Shown here piece after piece: positions 6,324-8,977 of a stretch of 8,977 bases of DNA. Each line of letters begins with the position of its first letter. The stretch's first letter is position 1. Location: the NCBI GenBank assembly GCA_007116915.1, contig SKHQ01000067.1, positions 1 through 8,977 on the forward strand. Direction: 5' to 3'. This DNA comes from Candidatus Methanomethylophilaceae archaeon (GTDB lineage Archaea; Thermoplasmatota; Thermoplasmata; Methanomassiliicoccales; Methanomethylophilaceae). Below the pieces are notes generated by a model. It was not told where the DNA came from, did not search any database, and saw nothing but the letters and a program-made list of their open reading frames with translations. Position numbers and translations under genes: made by a program.

Positions 6324-8977
6324 TCTTCTCCTCGGAATCCTCTTTCTTGCTGTCAGATTCTCCTGTAGCCTTCTCAGAGGGTTCGCCCTCGGCCTTCTCG
6401 CCTGATTCCTCGCTCTTCTCGGGCGAATCCTTCATTTCTTCAGGTTCGGCCTTGATCTCCGGTGCCTTCCTCTTGACGACCACTTTCTTACGCGGGGCGG
6501 CATCGGTCTTGATCTCGGGCTTCTCCTCAGTACTCTCACGGCGGACGACCCGGCGGGCGGAATCCTCCTGCGGGGGCTCGAAGACATTGCCACAACGGTA
6601 GCAGCTCTTACTGCCTTCGACGTTGGGCGTACCGCAGCTCGGACAGGGGAAGGTCTTCTCCGTCCGCTTACCCTCCTCGCGGGCAAGCCAGTCCTCGAAG
6701 CTTATGTATTCGGGGTGCTCCTTCCATATGCCGATGAACTTGGTGTCAGAGTACTTCTTGCCCAGGTCCTCACGGACCTTCTCACGGTAACCGTCGACGA
6801 AGGACTCGTAGCCCTCGCGCATGAGCTGTACGTACTCGCTCTCCTTCTCATCGATTATCATGCCTCCAACGAAGGACGCACTGCACTCCGGGCAACTGGT
6901 GGAGCTGGCGGGAATCCAGCTGTTGCACTCGCTACACTTGGCAGTACCGGTCTCGAAGTCCGTACCGCAGTTGGGGCAACGGCGGGCAGCCTCCGGTATG
7001 AGTGAGTGGCACTCACCACACTCTGCCATCTTTCCCAGGCTGTAACGGTAGACGTATACAGTGAAAGCGGCTATGATGGCGATCAATATCGCAATTATCA
7101 GAAGCCAGATCCATATGGGTTGATCGGTCACTGAGACCGCCGGCTTCACCGATGCGATGAGGGTGGCACTGCTACTCTCATCGCCAACGTTCACTGTAGA
7201 CCTAACTTCAATAGTACCGCCCATGTTGTCAGTGGCGGTAATCTCGGCGAGGTAGAAGCCTTGGGCGTTGGTTGTCGTGAGCCTGTCCGCAACCACAACC
7301 CCATCACGTAAGACCTCCACGCTGACGGTCTGTCCACTAAGGCGTGATGCGTCGTTCTTATTCGTTACGATGCCGGTCACGATAATCTGTTCACCAGAAT
7401 TGAATGTTAGACGGTTGATGACCACGGTGATGGCGGGTTCAAGGGCATCGATGTTGATGAAAGTGGTCAGGTTGTTAATGCTATCATCCCTGACATCTAT
7501 TACCCCAAACTCATTGACATAAGCCTCCAAGGTGTAGTTGCCCTCGGGAACGTTCACCTTCCATGAGACGGAATCCTGGAACACTGAGCTACCTGCGATT
7601 TCGATGGGCGTTCCATCGGATGTGGTGGTGGTGTTGACTATCTGAATGCGGTTGCTGCCGTCCACCAGATACATTGTTACCCTGGCGGCGGCCTGACCGG
7701 TCGTACCACCGGTGTTGTTGACTGTGAAACCGATATCGACAGTCTTTCCGAACGGGGCGTTGACGGGTGTCTCGACACTCTCGAAAACCAGCAACGGGCG
7801 CTGGTCGGCATAGTTGAATGTTATGTTCGCTATGTTGTCATCGTAATCGGTCTCTGGTATGCCCCCCTCCTCGAAACCGCCGTTGTTGATTACAAGCGAG
7901 TAGTTCAGTTGTGCAACGGGTTCCAAACTACTATGTTCAATCGGCCCCAGAATTGCCTCGCCAGTACTTGACATTCCCGCAGCTATTTGGACAATGGTGC
8001 GGGTATGGACAAGGATTGGTAGAGACCCGGGCGACTCAGAGTAGAATATTTCGACCTTGATGTTTCTTGCCAGGTTGATACCGTTGTTTTGAATAACATA
8101 AAAGGCGGATAGGTCATCGCCATGTTGCAATTGGGTACCTATCGGTGGATTGGTACTAAATAACACAATTCTAAGGTTCGCTGACAGGTCCGCGGTGGAG
8201 TTGGCACCGTCTATGAGGCTGTCATCGGACGTCACCAAAGCCTCGACGATGAGGTCACCAGGCGCAGATTGCACAAACTCCTGTATTACCGTGATCGTGT
8301 CATCGATCTCCAATTCTGCGGTCACATTGTTTATCGGCAGGGCTGTGCCGTTGACTATGAAGGTGGTGTTGAATTGATAGCTATCGGCATCGCCGACGTT
8401 GGTTATGTCCACTGCCAACATTGTCTTGTCAGCGGTACGTAAGAGGTAGGGATCGGACAGTTCCAACTGGGCGGCATTGCCCTCCAGTGAAAGCGTACTC
8501 AATGTGTCATCGTTCAGCTCTGGAGATAGGTATGGATATGCTCCGAAACTGATATGGCCAGAACCAAGCACATACAGATCCGGTGCGGAGACAGCGGCGA
8601 TCTCCCATATGTGATAGGTGTCACCACGGTTGGAGTGTGTGCCGGTAAGAAGCGGTATCAACGCCTTGCCGTCCGCATCGGTGACATTGAAGTCAACACT
8701 TGTCCTGCCCATGTGGTCGAGTACCTCTTGAGGCGGGACGGAGGCATCCCCATCGTCGGGGAGGTAGCTGGCAACAGCACCGCCGATCTGTTCCTTGGCG
8801 TTCAGTGTTGCCCCGTGTATGGGTGTGCCCAGGGAGTTCTCCACTGTCACATCGGCCCACTTATAGATGTATAGTTTAGGTGAGTAAACTACCTCCAAGA
8901 AAATTGAATCGAAATACGAAGACCCAGCGAGATCATATTCCAGGTACAGGGCCATCTCAGATAGTTCGCTAATAGAA
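6316..8977 (-). CDS. Single-pass surface protein: CARDB/Ig-like ectodomain, one membrane helix, three cytoplasmic zinc ribbons (5' end outside window)
   Basis: The frame stays open through the window edge (codons read S-I-S-E-L-S-E before the ATG at 8955). There is no signal peptide there, so this is the C-terminal part of a longer protein. Residues are counted from that Met; 879 are visible. About 30-165 looks like a carboxypeptidase-regulatory-like beta domain. About 165-265, 266-383 and 388-502 resemble CARDB adhesion domains, and 505-600 is Ig-like. Eleven N-x-S/T sequons lie between N90 and N495, with no cysteine. The membrane helix is about 614-636. After it come three zinc ribbons, all CxxC-x10-CxxC: C646/649/660/663, C674/677/688/691 and C771/774/785/788. 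A 75-residue module separates ribbons 2 and 3. The tail (795-879) is first basic, then Glu/Lys/Ser-rich. Ligand and partners are unknown; adhesion or envelope sensing is a guess. Confidence 0.85.
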   Translation of the reverse strand, partial: SISELSEMALYLEYDLAGSSYFDSIFLEVVYSPKLYIYKWADVTVENSLGTPIHGATLNAKEQIGGAVASYLPDDGDASVPPQEVLDHMGRTSVDFNVTDADGKALIPLLTGTHSNRGDTYHIWEIAAVSAPDLYVLGSGHISFGAYPYLSPELNDDTLSTLSLEGNAAQLELSDPYLLRTADKTMLAVDITNVGDADSYQFNTTFIVNGTALPINNVTAELEIDDTITVIQEFVQSAPGDLIVEALVTSDDSLIDGANSTADLSANLRIVLFSTNPPIGTQLQHGDDLSAFYVIQNNGINLARNIKVEIFYSESPGSLPILVHTRTIVQIAAGMSSTGEAILGPIEHSSLEPVAQLNYSLVINNGGFEEGGIPETDYDDNIANITFNYADQRPLLVFESVETPVNAPFGKTVDIGFTVNNTGGTTGQAAARVTMYLVDGSNRIQIVNTTTTSDGTPIEIAGSSVFQDSVSWKVNVPEGNYTLEAYVNEFGVIDVRDDSINNLTTFINIDALEPAITVVINRLTFNSGEQIIVTGIVTNKNDASRLSGQTVSVEVLRDGVVVADRLTTTNAQGFYLAEITATDNMGGTIEVRSTVNVGDESSSATLIASVKPAVSVTDQPIWIWLLIIAILIAIIAAFTVYVYRYSLGKMAECGECHSLIPEAARRCPNCGTDFETGTAKCSECNSWIPASSTSCPECSASFVGGMIIDEKESEYVQLMREGYESFVDGYREKVREDLGKKYSDTKFIGIWKEHPEYISFEDWLAREEGKRTEKTFPCPSCGTPNVEGSKSCYRCGNVFEPPQEDSARRVVRRESTEEKPEIKTDAAPRKKVVVKRKAPEIKAEPEEMKDSPEKSEESGEKAEGEPSEKATGESDSKKEDSEEKKE

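Noticed and set aside
6311..6601. Plus-strand serine/phenylalanine-rich open frame after the operon
   Set aside because: It is the antisense of the Glu/Lys-rich tail of the minus-strand surface protein. The composition is what purine-rich coding DNA gives on the other strand.
1..8977. CRISPR array, insertion sequence or inverted-repeat mobile element
   Set aside because: No regularly spaced repeats, transposase motifs or long terminal repeats were seen. The only repeats found are the 8-base promoter repeat and the 17-base inverted repeat at the convergent stops.

Overview
The window reads as chromosomal DNA from an archaeon, most likely a euryarchaeote of the Thermoplasmata kind (that rank is an inference from gene type and gene order, not from a database match). 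The archaeal signs are TATA-box promoters about 27 bases upstream of the expected transcription starts, a pilin-like protein with the archaeal 'GVASVIG' N-terminal motif, ArlI/TadA-type secretion ATPases with ArlJ-type membrane partners, and a CARDB-rich surface protein ending in zinc ribbons.

Layout. Bases 1-67 hold a tRNA-Phe(GAA) gene on the minus strand, cut at its 3' end by the window edge. Bases 68-188 are a divergent promoter region: one TATA box drives the tRNA leftwards, and one or two closely spaced TATA-like elements drive the rightward operon. Bases 189-6314 are a five-gene plus-strand operon packed with gaps or overlaps of 1-11 bases: a pilin-like protein, a type IV filament ATPase, two half-size T2SSF membrane platform proteins, and a second, paralogous ATPase. 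Bases 6316-8977 hold the 3' part of a large minus-strand gene for a single-pass surface protein. It has a beta-sandwich ectodomain outside the cell, and three zinc ribbons and a charged tail inside. Its start lies beyond the window. The two convergent genes are separated by one base, and both stop codons sit inside a perfect inverted repeat.

How the genes fit together. The operon encodes the core of a type IV filament or secretion machine: a candidate subunit, a membrane platform split over two polypeptides as in Tad-like and Epd-like systems, and two ATPases. The order ATPase - platform - platform - ATPase is the most distinctive thing here. Archaeal filament systems usually carry one ATPase, and both copies here keep every catalytic motif. 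No prepilin peptidase, archaellum accessory gene or retraction-type PilT is present. The convergent zinc-ribbon protein may share the cell surface with this machine, but nothing in the sequence links them directly.
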